From positions 1 to 5,227 of the forward strand of contig SKVS01000330.1 in the NCBI GenBank assembly GCA_007129335.1: a stretch of 5,227 bases of DNA, read 5' to 3'. Below, in pieces: positions 1 through 5,227 of this stretch. Each line of letters begins with the position of its first letter. Positions within the stretch are counted from its first letter, which is position 1. The notes beneath the pieces are model-generated. The model made no database searches. It was given only the letters and a program-made list of their open reading frames with translations, and was not told where the DNA came from. The position numbers were made by a program, and so were the translations under genes. Source of the stretch: Spirochaetaceae bacterium (GTDB lineage: Bacteria; Spirochaetota; Spirochaetia; DSM-27196; Salinispiraceae).

Positions 1-1060
1 CAACAAAATCATACCCAAGAAAAACCCGAGTCGCTAAGCCCACACTATTCCCCAGGGAAAAGGTGTCCAGAAGATCCCGAACCATGAGAAGCCCACCCAT
101 GAGCTTACCCCGGTCTCCTGAATGCAGTTCATGATTGGAATACAGTTCGCAGTTAAGAATTCCCGTTAATACCTTTATGGATCCAAGGACATCCACATGA
201 CAATTTTCTATAAACTTTCCTTGAATATTTCCCTTGACCCGAAGCAGGGCCTTTCCCCTGCCAATAATTCCTTCGTTCACCAAGAGATTACCTGCACAAT
301 ACACATCCCAGCAATCCAGGGTCATGGCAGCCCTGATGTCCCCCCCAACCCAAACGCTGAATCGGTCCTGGATTCGCCCCTTTAATACCAGGTCGCCGGG
401 GAATCGAATGTTCCCCGTGGCGTACCCCACATCTCCTCCAATTTCCAGAACCCGGGATACACCGAATGACTTCTCATTCCATACCAGTCGGCCATCTACC
501 TGGCAGATAATTTTCCCGTTCTCCTCCATAAGATTCGATCCAGGAGTAAGGACCGGTGAAGAGAGGGTTTGATAGGGAACCATTTCACCCTTTACTGTAG
601 CACCGAATTCCCCATCCTTTTCTGGTCGCCTGATTGCCAGCACCATTCCCTTTTGAACAATGAAAACGGACGACTTAGAGCGATAGTCTATGGATAATTC
701 ACCCTGGGATTCGGGTTGATGAAAATCTCCATCCTCATCACGAACCTCACCAAACCTGAACAAGGGATCGAGCTCTTTAATACGGGGATGGAAAACCAAA
801 TGCTCGGGTATTTTGGGGAGGGGTTTGCGTCCTTTGGCTATGAGCAGATTCCGAATAACCGCTGTTGAGGCAGTACAAGCCTGTACCGCACTTCTGACCC
901 GCTCCCAATGAACTCCTTCGATTACCCCCTGCTCGGTCAGAACTTGTTGTACCTCTTCAAAACTCAGGAGATTCTGATCGATTCCATGGGGTCTCAGGGT
1001 AAGGTACGCAGCCATTGCATCATCGGAGAGTGATAGGGATATGTGGCCATCGCTAATCAT
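1..1060 (-). CDS. fapA: FapA/DUF342 family protein (flagellar assembly protein A-like), 3' end cut by window edge
   Basis: The minus strand is open from an ATG at 1060 to the window edge (353 codons, no stop), so the protein is C-terminally incomplete. I recognise the FapA/DUF342 pattern. Residues 1-115 are a variable N-terminal region. Near 137-160 comes a QKGMVLA...G.FGATVKG stretch, then a QVDGRLVW strand near 187-194. Residues 208-300 show the glycine-spaced beta-helix-like repeats: GGDVGYATGNIRFPGDL, then VKGNIQGKFIENCHVDVLGSI, with GKLMGG near 318-323. The family is linked to flagellar assembly and polar organisation in Vibrio, and is common in flagellated bacteria as a cytoplasmic, polymer-forming-like protein. 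The ATG at 1060 is preceded by AAGGCAGG, with five bases between its last AGG and the start. An in-frame ATG at 1117 lies inside the inverted-repeat element, lacks a ribosome binding site and is less likely. The family call is firm; the flagellar role is inferred from family. Confidence 0.88.
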   Translation of the reverse strand, partial: MISDGHISLSLSDDAMAAYLTLRPHGIDQNLLSFEEVQQVLTEQGVIEGVHWERVRSAVQACTASTAVIRNLLIAKGRKPLPKIPEHLVFHPRIKELDPLFRFGEVRDEDGDFHQPESQGELSIDYRSKSSVFIVQKGMVLAIRRPEKDGEFGATVKGEMVPYQTLSSPVLTPGSNLMEENGKIICQVDGRLVWNEKSFGVSRVLEIGGDVGYATGNIRFPGDLVLKGRIQDRFSVWVGGDIRAAMTLDCWDVYCAGNLLVNEGIIGRGKALLRVKGNIQGKFIENCHVDVLGSIKVLTGILNCELYSNHELHSGDRGKLMGGLLMVRDLLDTFSLGNSVGLATRVFLGYDFV

Positions 1061-1076
1061 CGATACCTGCCTTCGT

Positions 1077-1087
1077 GGTCTACTACC
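1077..1087. repeat. Left copy of 11-bp direct repeat flanking the inverted-repeat element
   Basis: GGTCTACTACC is found here and again, in the same orientation, at 1248-1258, just outside the two ends of the inverted-repeat element. This is the arrangement left by target-site duplication. The exact duplication could be 8 to 11 bp, because the terminal CC/GG can be assigned either to the repeat or to the element ends. The shortest reading is GTCTACTA (1078-1085 and 1249-1256). Confidence 0.8.
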
Positions 1088-1248
1088 AGGGCAAACGCAT
1101 ATGGCGAATATTGACATTGAAAAAACCAAAGTCCAGGAAAACCAGGGCACTTATGACTATAGATTCAAAGGATTAACTAACAATTGTCGAGTTACTCCTT
1201 TGAATCTATAGTCTGCCAGCGCCTTTCATTGCCATGCGTTTGCTCTGG
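1086..1248. mobile_element. Putative MITE-like non-autonomous element, about 163 bp, no coding capacity
   Basis: The two ends are inverted repeats. The left end, 1086-1105, reads CCAGGGCAAACGCATATGGC, and the reverse complement of 1231-1248 reads CCAGAGCAAACGCATGGC. They differ by one substitution and a 2-bp AT insertion. The ends are bounded by direct repeats (1077-1087 and 1248-1258), and a second, longer inverted repeat sits at the centre (1155-1213). No credible reading frame lies inside. Terminal inverted repeats plus a flanking duplication are typical of miniature inverted-repeat elements mobilised by a transposase encoded elsewhere. I cannot assign an insertion sequence family. It lies 26 bp upstream of the fapA start and about 130 bp upstream of argR. 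An alternative is a fixed regulatory or structured-RNA palindrome in which the direct repeats are coincidental. Confidence 0.55.
1155..1213. repeat. Perfect 18-bp inverted repeat extending to 24-bp arms, potential cruciform or RNA hairpin
   Basis: The left arm GACTATAGATTCAAAGGA (1155-1172) is exactly complementary to 1196-1213. After one mismatch (T1173 against C1195), five more bases pair (TAACT at 1174-1178 with AGTTA at 1190-1194). This leaves an 11-base loop at 1179-1189, which contains the small palindrome ACAATTGT. No T-run follows either arm and the stem is not GC-rich, so it does not read as an intrinsic terminator in either direction. It forms the core of the surrounding element. 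Confidence 0.95.
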
Positions 1249-1258
1249 GTCTACTACC
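1248..1258. repeat. Right copy of 11-bp direct repeat flanking the inverted-repeat element
   Basis: GGTCTACTACC matches the copy at 1077-1087 exactly and in the same orientation. Joining the flanks across a single copy gives a plausible pre-insertion site that would bring the sequence at 1259 onward to within about 30 bp of the fapA start. Confidence 0.8.
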
Positions 1259-1259
1259 T

Positions 1260-1286
1260 ATATCGGATTAATTTCACTGGAGATGA
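1260..1286 (-). promoter_or_regulatory. Possible sigma-28 (FliA)-like promoter directed toward fapA
   Basis: Read on the minus strand, TCCGATAT (1260-1267) resembles the FliA -10 consensus GCCGATAA at six of eight positions. Fifteen bases upstream lies TCAT (1283-1286), which matches the TAAA -35 element at only two of four positions. A flagellar sigma promoter would suit a fapA gene. It sits on the far side of the inverted-repeat element, so a transcript would carry the whole palindrome in a leader of about 190 bases. The weak -35 makes this tentative. Confidence 0.2.
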
Positions 1287-1317
1287 ACCATTGTTCCCAG
1301 GCATTTTCCCGGGTTAT

Positions 1318-1365
1318 TGCATATAATTCTAAAATACCCTATTGTTTATGCATATTAACTGTATA
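1318..1365 (+). promoter_or_regulatory. Candidate ArgR operator region (ARG-box-like motifs)
   Basis: TGCATA occurs twice, at 1318-1323 overlapping the TATAAT box and at 1349-1354. The copies are 31 bp apart, close to three helical turns. The second copy is part of an imperfect inverted repeat, TATGCA (1347-1352) and TGTATA (1360-1365) separated by 7 bp. ArgR hexamers usually bind pairs of AT-rich 18-bp palindromes built on TGAAT-like half-sites near the promoter, so position and composition suit an autoregulatory operator. The match to the classical E. coli box is only partial. Confidence 0.35.
1322..1327 (+). promoter_or_regulatory. Probable -10 box of the argR operon promoter
   Basis: A perfect TATAAT lies 52 bases before the argR start codon in an AT-rich stretch, which predicts a short leader of about 45 bases. 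No good TTGACA-like -35 sits 16-18 bases upstream: the bases there are GC-containing (near AGGCAT, 1299-1304). The promoter may therefore be weak or depend on other contacts. It is the best candidate start of the argR-argC-argB-argD-argG transcript. Confidence 0.45.
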
Positions 1366-1379
1366 TTTATGAGGATTTC

Positions 1380-1850
1380 ATGAAAGAACGGACCAGCAGA
1401 TTGCGGGCTATTCGCACCATTATCCGGAATCAGAGAATAAGCAGCCAGGAAGAGTTATTACACCACCTACAAAAAGAAGGCTATGGAGTAACCCAGGCAA
1501 CCCTTTCGAGGGATCTTAAGTTCCTGAAAGTCGGTAAGGTAAGCCAGGGCATAGACGGCTATTTTTATACCATGCCCTCGGAAGAAGAGCGCAGGGAAAC
1601 GGAGCGCAGCTATATTCTTGATTTTCAACGGGGCTACGTAGGAATTGAGTTTTCCGCAAACCTCGGTGTTATTCGAACCCTTATTGGTCACGCCAACAGT
1701 CTGGCTCTGGCAATGGACGCCATGCATTTTGAAACCCTCATTGGCACCATAGCAGGGGATGACACCGTTCTTATCATCCTCCGGGAGGGGTTCGCTCAGG
1801 AAGATTTTTTCACCGAGCTCAGAACCCGCATTCCCGATTTTCAGGAGTAG
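1380..1850 (+). CDS. argR: Arginine repressor ArgR
   Basis: A 156-residue protein of normal ArgR length. The N-terminal winged helix-turn-helix shows the family pattern: SSQEELLHHL near 21-30, then the recognition segment VTQATLSRDL at 37-46. The C-terminal oligomerisation and arginine-binding domain carries the hallmark GTIAGDDT at 122-129, preceded by the IRTLIGHANSLALAMDAM segment (98-115). In known ArgR proteins this domain forms hexamers that bind L-arginine and then repress biosynthetic operons. The ATG at 1380 has GAGGA at 1371-1375, four bases upstream. It is the first gene of the cluster, with argC starting 7 bp after its stop, so it is probably co-transcribed with its targets and autoregulated. 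An activator role on catabolic genes elsewhere, as in AhrC, is possible. All key residues are present and the identification is secure. Confidence 0.96.
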   Translation: MKERTSRLRAIRTIIRNQRISSQEELLHHLQKEGYGVTQATLSRDLKFLKVGKVSQGIDGYFYTMPSEEERRETERSYILDFQRGYVGIEFSANLGVIRTLIGHANSLALAMDAMHFETLIGTIAGDDTVLIILREGFAQEDFFTELRTRIPDFQE

Positions 1851-1857
1851 TAATACC

Positions 1858-2910
1858 ATGAAAGCAGCAATCCTAGGCACCACAGGATATACCGGACAGA
1901 TCCTGTTGCGCCTCCTTTCCACCCATCCGGAAGTTACCCACATTTATCCTGTATCCTCAAGCTCATCGGGCACCCCCCTTATGGAACTGGATCCCTCTCT
2001 GGGAAATTCTGTTCGGGAAAAAACCTCCTGCACAAACCACTGTTATGTTGATCTATCCACTGCGGCCAAGGCAGGGATTGATATAGTCTTTGCCGCGCTG
2101 CCCCATCTGGCCAGTGCAGAAATTTGCAAACCTTTTTTCCAAACCTCGGTGGTCGTTGACCTGTCAGCGGATTTTCGCATTTCGGATCCGAATATTTTTT
2201 TTCGGGCATACAACCAGCAACCTCCCCGGCCCGACCTGCTGAACAAGGCAGTATACGGCCTGTCGGAATGGATGACCCCAGAAATTTCTCAAGCAGACCT
2301 GATTGCAAACCCCGGTTGCTACCCCACAGCGACCCTCCTTCCCCTTCTTCCCCTGATTCGGGAAAACATGGTTGAAACAGACATTATTGTTAACGCTCTG
2401 AGCGGGATTTCTGGCGCAGGGAAAAAAGCCCGGGAAAACCTGCTGTTCTGTACCCGTACAGAAAATGTTAACGCCTATAACCCCGGCAGACAGCACCGGC
2501 ACACCCAGGAAATTCAACAGGAAATCGACCGCTGGTCCCCTGGCCAGAACAACACCCAGCCAGCCAGGGTTTATTTTACTCCTCACCTGGTACCCATACA
2601 GCAGGGAATGGCTGTTACCACATCCCTGGGATTGAAAAAAGGTATAACTGATGAAGCAATACACCAGGCATTTCTGGACTGCTATGAAAACAGGCCCTGG
2701 ATACGATATACCAGCACCATACCCCAGACCTCCCATGTACGGGGCACAAACCGCTGTGACTTTACCTACCACCGGGATGAAGACCGCATCTTTCTGCTCT
2801 CTGTCATCGATAATCTATACAAGGGTGCAAGCGGACAAGCGGTTCAGAATATGAACATCCGATTCGGTTTCGAGGAAACCCTTGGCCTCCCGGACCACGG
2901 GGAGCTGTGA
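1858..2910 (+). CDS. argC: N-acetyl-gamma-glutamyl-phosphate reductase ArgC
   Basis: The enzyme performs NADPH-dependent reduction of N-acetylglutamyl 5-phosphate to the semialdehyde, the third step of arginine synthesis. It has 350 residues, normal for the family. The Rossmann motif GTTGYTG is at 7-13, DLSADFR at 101-107, the catalytic cysteine Cys154 in NPGCYPTA, SGISGAGK at 182-189, the HRHTQEI histidine motif at 213-219 and VIDNLYKGASGQAVQNMN at 316-333. Two usually conserved positions differ: Gln217 where HRHxPE is common, and Gln249 in PHLVPIQQG where Arg precedes Gly in most relatives. The ATG at 1858 is chosen because AGGAG (1843-1847, inside the end of argR) lies 10 bases upstream and the Rossmann motif follows at the usual distance. 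The open frame extends back to 1759, but that part overlaps argR and has no family similarity. It is translated in step with argR and followed by argB. Confidence 0.96.
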   Translation: MKAAILGTTGYTGQILLRLLSTHPEVTHIYPVSSSSSGTPLMELDPSLGNSVREKTSCTNHCYVDLSTAAKAGIDIVFAALPHLASAEICKPFFQTSVVVDLSADFRISDPNIFFRAYNQQPPRPDLLNKAVYGLSEWMTPEISQADLIANPGCYPTATLLPLLPLIRENMVETDIIVNALSGISGAGKKARENLLFCTRTENVNAYNPGRQHRHTQEIQQEIDRWSPGQNNTQPARVYFTPHLVPIQQGMAVTTSLGLKKGITDEAIHQAFLDCYENRPWIRYTSTIPQTSHVRGTNRCDFTYHRDEDRIFLLSVIDNLYKGASGQAVQNMNIRFGFEETLGLPDHGEL

Positions 2911-2912
2911 GG
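2909..2912 (+). promoter_or_regulatory. Ribosome binding site that decides the argB start
   Basis: GAGG overlaps the argC stop codon and lies six bases before ATG 2919. The competing GTG at 2907, which overlaps the argC stop, has its only purine-rich stretch (2899-2904) two bases away, too close for normal initiation. ATG 2919 is therefore preferred. Confidence 0.55.
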
Positions 2913-2918
2913 CCAATT

Positions 2919-3767
2919 ATGGAAAACAGCACCTATATTGTCATAAAAATCGGCGGCAGACCCGCAGGAAACATTCAATGGATACGCGTCCTCCTGACCG
3001 GTATGATTTCTTTGCAGAAAAGCTATAAACCCGTACTGGTTCATGGTGGAGGTGATGAAGTAAGCCAACTCAGCAAGAGACTGGGCCTGGAACCGGTATT
3101 TCTCGATGGAATCCGCATGACCACAAGCGAAGAAATGACCGTAGTAGACCAGATTCTGGCGGGGGTCATGAACACCCGTATCCTGCGTCAGGCACGGATG
3201 ACCGGAATGAGGGCTGTAGGACTGAGCGGGGTGGATGGCGGCCTCTTTACCGCTGCCCCCCTGGATCCCAAAAACCCGGGTAACCGGACCGGCAGGGTGA
3301 GCCAGGTGGATCCCCAGGTTATCCACGACCTTTGCGCCCAGGGCTATGTACCTATACTCAGTTCTGTTGCAGACGACGGGCAGGGAGAAGGGCTGAACAT
3401 TAACGCGGATGAAGCAGCCCTGGTTCTTTCCCAGGCACTCCAGGCCCGAAGCCTGGTCTATATATCCGACATTCCTGGAGTCATGAAAAACAAGCAGGTT
3501 CTTCCCCGATTGACCCCCGAAGAAATTGAACAGGAAATCCTGAATCAAACCATTCAGGGGGGAATGATTCCCAAGGTAAGATCCTGCGCCTCGGCCCTGA
3601 AACACGGGGTTACCCAGGTGGTCATTGGTCAAATGACCAAGGCCGAAGATCTTCAAGCATTAATCAACGGGCACCTGGGTACCGTCATTGCAAATAAATC
3701 ATATCCAGCTCGTTCAACACCAAGGAGACAACATGGCTATAAAGAAGAATCCCCCATTTCCCAATAA
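2919..3767 (+). CDS. argB: Acetylglutamate kinase ArgB, short form with unusual C-terminal tail
   Basis: ATP-dependent phosphorylation of N-acetylglutamate, second step of the pathway; amino acid kinase fold, 282 residues. Visible motifs are VIKIGG with Lys10, HGGG at 42-45 (followed by Asp rather than the common Pro), GIRMTT with Arg66, AVGLSGVD at 99-106, NINADEAA at 160-167 with Asp164, and GGMIPKV with Lys219. Lys10, Asp164 and Lys219 correspond to the E. coli catalytic residues Lys8, Asp162 and Lys217. The chain starts directly at the first beta strand. It lacks the N-terminal helix found in arginine-inhibited hexameric enzymes, and its C-terminus lacks their usual arginine-site pattern, so I infer an arginine-insensitive form. 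After the normal family end (LGTVI, 253-257) there is a basic tail of 25 residues that runs over the argD ribosome binding site and 35 bp into argD. GTG 2907 is an alternative start. Confidence 0.93.
   Translation: MENSTYIVIKIGGRPAGNIQWIRVLLTGMISLQKSYKPVLVHGGGDEVSQLSKRLGLEPVFLDGIRMTTSEEMTVVDQILAGVMNTRILRQARMTGMRAVGLSGVDGGLFTAAPLDPKNPGNRTGRVSQVDPQVIHDLCAQGYVPILSSVADDGQGEGLNINADEAALVLSQALQARSLVYISDIPGVMKNKQVLPRLTPEEIEQEILNQTIQGGMIPKVRSCASALKHGVTQVVIGQMTKAEDLQALINGHLGTVIANKSYPARSTPRRQHGYKEESPISQ
3722..3727 (+). promoter_or_regulatory. Ribosome binding site that decides the argD start (inside argB)
   Basis: AAGGAG lies five bases before ATG 3733. An in-frame ATG at 3688 would add 15 residues with no family similarity and no comparable site, so 3733 is the start. 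The site lies within the coding sequence of the argB tail. Confidence 0.85.
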
Positions 3768-4959
3768 CTACGCGAAGGAATTCCTTGTTCTGGATCATGG
3801 AAAAGGCAGCTATCTTTATGATTCTGACGGCAGAGCCTATCTGGATTTTGCCGGGGGCATTGCAGTAAACAGCCTGGGATACGGCAACAAATCCCTGGAA
3901 AAGAGCATTACCGAACAGGTAAAAAAACTCATTCATGTATCCAATCTGTTCACTACCCAGCCAGCGGTGGATCTGGCCACAATGCTTACCCGATCAAGCC
4001 CCCTTGAGAAGGATCAGCCCTGGGAAGCCGGGAAGGATCCAGGGTATTTTCAGGCGGTACATTTTGGCAATAGCGGAACCGAAGCAAACGAAGGGGCAAT
4101 AAAATACGCAAGACTCTACGCAAGCCGGAAGAAAAATCCCAACGGCCACAAAATTCTGGCATGTACCAACGGCTTCCACGGAAGAACCCTGGGGGCCTTG
4201 TCGGCAACCCATACAGAAAAATACCGCAAGCCCTTTGAACCCCTGATACCGGGTATTGAGTTTGTCCCTCTCAATGATGCCGAAGGATTAAAGAGCATTT
4301 TGAACCGGGATTTCTGCGGGGTAATTGTAGAACCGGTTCAGGGCGAGGGCGGGTTGACGTGCATGACAAAAGCCTTTGCCCAAGAATTAAACCGCCTTTG
4401 CAAAGAACTGGATATTGTACTGATCGCCGACGAGGTCCAAACAGGCCTGGGACGAACAGGCACCCTCTTTGCCAGCCAATCTTGCGGCCTGGAACCGGAT
4501 ATTATCACCCTCTCTAAACCCCTGGCCGGGGGGCTGCCCCTGTCGGCCACCCTACTTCCCCAAAAAGTCAATGAGCTCGTACAGATAGGGGACCACGGAA
4601 CAACCTTCGGGGGAGGACCGGTAACCTGCGCCGCAGCTATAACCATATGGGAAACCCTGAATTCCCCGGGATTTCTGGAAGTAGTCAGGGAAAAGTCCCA
4701 ACTTCTGGAGGATGGGCTAGCTGATCTCATCGCCGATTCTGACAAGCTGGGATTCATGAAAGGCCGCGGACTCTTGCGGGGTGTGGAAGTACGGGATCCT
4801 GAGCTCCTTCCGAACATCATCAACAGGGCAAAAGAACTGGGACTGTTAGTACTGCGAAGCGGATCGAATGTTATTCGCCTGGCTCCGCCGTTAACCATAA
4901 AAGACGACGAATTATACGATGGACTCCGGATTCTCCGGACCATTATGGAGGAAGTATGA
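3733..4959 (+). CDS. argD: Acetylornithine aminotransferase ArgD
   Basis: A PLP-dependent class III aminotransferase converting N-acetylglutamate semialdehyde and glutamate to N-acetylornithine and 2-oxoglutarate. It has 408 residues, normal or slightly long. Seen in order: [15 protein letters not shown] (36-50), NSGTEANE for the cofactor phosphate (113-120), [12 protein letters not shown] (148-159), EPVQGEGG (200-207), the Asp of [13 protein letters not shown] (231-243), the Schiff-base lysine Lys262 in [25 protein letters not shown] (288-302) and RLAPPL (382-387). A slightly longer segment at about 89-106, before the NSGTEANE motif, gives it some extra length. The start overlaps argB by 35 bp and the stop overlaps the argG start in ATGA, pointing to translational coupling. 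Enzymes of this family often also serve as succinyldiaminopimelate or ornithine-type aminotransferases. The arg context supports ArgD as the main role. Confidence 0.95.
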   Translation: MAIKKNPPFPNNYAKEFLVLDHGKGSYLYDSDGRAYLDFAGGIAVNSLGYGNKSLEKSITEQVKKLIHVSNLFTTQPAVDLATMLTRSSPLEKDQPWEAGKDPGYFQAVHFGNSGTEANEGAIKYARLYASRKKNPNGHKILACTNGFHGRTLGALSATHTEKYRKPFEPLIPGIEFVPLNDAEGLKSILNRDFCGVIVEPVQGEGGLTCMTKAFAQELNRLCKELDIVLIADEVQTGLGRTGTLFASQSCGLEPDIITLSKPLAGGLPLSATLLPQKVNELVQIGDHGTTFGGGPVTCAAAITIWETLNSPGFLEVVREKSQLLEDGLADLIADSDKLGFMKGRGLLRGVEVRDPELLPNIINRAKELGLLVLRSGSNVIRLAPPLTIKDDELYDGLRILRTIMEEV

Positions 4960-5227
4960 GCTTGGATAGTCAACTAGCCGGAACAAAGGGAATTAAAAAA
5001 ATTGTACTGGCGTACTCGGGAGGTCTTGATACCTCGATCATTATACCCTGGCTGAAAGAAACCTACGGAAACCCGGAAATTGTGGGGGTTTGTGTGAACG
5101 TAGGCCAGGTTGAAGACTGGGAGGCAATGGAAAAGAAGGCCCACGCAAGCGGTGCGAGCAAACTCTACATTGTGGATGCCCGGGAGGAGTTTGCCAGGGA
5201 TTACCTGTGGCCCATGCTCAGAGCAGG
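4956..5227 (+). CDS. argG: Argininosuccinate synthase ArgG, 3' end cut by window edge
   Basis: The ATP-dependent ligation of citrulline and aspartate to argininosuccinate, the penultimate arginine step. Only the first 90 codons are present; the rest lies beyond the window. The N-terminal nucleotide-binding domain is clear: [20 protein letters not shown] with the PP-loop SGGLDTS at residues 21-27, a VNVGQ segment at 48-52 (usually DVGQ), and [21 protein letters not shown] (70-85 and on), as in other ArgG proteins. The ATG overlaps the argD stop by 4 bp (ATGA), and GGAGG at 4947-4951 is four bases upstream. About 13 residues precede the first strand, slightly more than in many homologues. Its place after argD means the operon continues into the later half of the pathway, and argH may follow. 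Confidence 0.96.
   Translation, partial: MSLDSQLAGTKGIKKIVLAYSGGLDTSIIIPWLKETYGNPEIVGVCVNVGQVEDWEAMEKKAHASGASKLYIVDAREEFARDYLWPMLRA

Noticed and set aside
197..572. Two + strand open frames opposite fapA
   Set aside because: They are antisense to a clear FapA/DUF342 coding frame, with no ribosome binding site and no family similarity.
1111..1139. TTGACA at 1111-1116 as a -35 box of an outward promoter in the element
   Set aside because: The position 17 bases downstream (CAGGAA) does not resemble a -10 box, and the next TATA-like sequence is too far away.
1155..1213. ATTCA and TGAAT within the inner repeat as an ARG box
   Set aside because: The half-sites are in the wrong order and far apart (ATTCA at 1164-1168, TGAAT at 1201-1205), unlike TGAAT-N4-ATTCA. 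They are simply part of the palindrome.
1155..1213. Bidirectional intrinsic terminator
   Set aside because: The flanking genes diverge, so no terminator is expected, and neither arm is followed by a T-run.
1184..1372. Small open frame on the + strand starting in the loop of the inner inverted repeat
   Set aside because: It begins with a TTG without a ribosome binding site, crosses the repeat end, promoter and operator region, and shows no recognisable protein pattern.
2043..2772. Long minus-strand frames opposite argC
   Set aside because: They are shadows of a well-conserved coding sequence; the translations are Cys/Gly/Pro-rich and resemble nothing.
2844..3656. 270-codon minus-strand frame opposite argB
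   Set aside because: Antisense to a gene whose catalytic motifs are all intact; no recognisable domain and no start signals.
4338..4973. 211-codon minus-strand frame opposite argD
   Set aside because: Ser/Arg/Pro-rich translation typical of antisense frames, opposite conserved ArgD motifs.

Overview
The window looks like chromosomal DNA of a flagellated bacterium. It carries an arginine biosynthesis operon on the + strand and, divergent to it, the 5' part of a fapA-type (DUF342) gene on the - strand. A spirochaete (Spirochaeta/Treponema relatives) fits the combination of fapA, an argR-led arginine cluster and a divergent ArgB. That placement is inference from impression, and no marker gene in the window proves it.

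Layout. Positions 1-1060 (-) hold the first 353 codons of a FapA/DUF342 protein, with the 3' end cut by the window edge. Positions 1061-1379 are a 319-bp divergent intergenic region. Its left part holds a compact inverted-repeat element of about 163 bp (1086-1248), bounded by copies of an 11-bp direct repeat and containing an 18-bp perfect inner inverted repeat. This looks like a small non-autonomous transposable element (MITE-like). Its right part holds the probable argR promoter, with a TATAAT box and TGCATA motifs that may be ArgR operators. Positions 1380-5227 (+) hold argR, argC, argB, argD and the start of argG, all tightly packed: gaps of 7 and 8 bp, then overlaps of 35 and 4 bp.

Function. 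ArgB phosphorylates N-acetylglutamate, ArgC reduces the acyl phosphate to the semialdehyde, and ArgD transaminates it to N-acetylornithine. ArgG joins citrulline and aspartate to make argininosuccinate. ArgR, the first gene, probably senses arginine and represses the operon, including itself. No argJ lies between argC and argB, and argE/argJ, argA, argF and argH are not in view.

The arginine genes look ordinary and intact. The most unusual item is the palindromic element between the divergent genes. I see no evidence for a new defence or metabolic system here.
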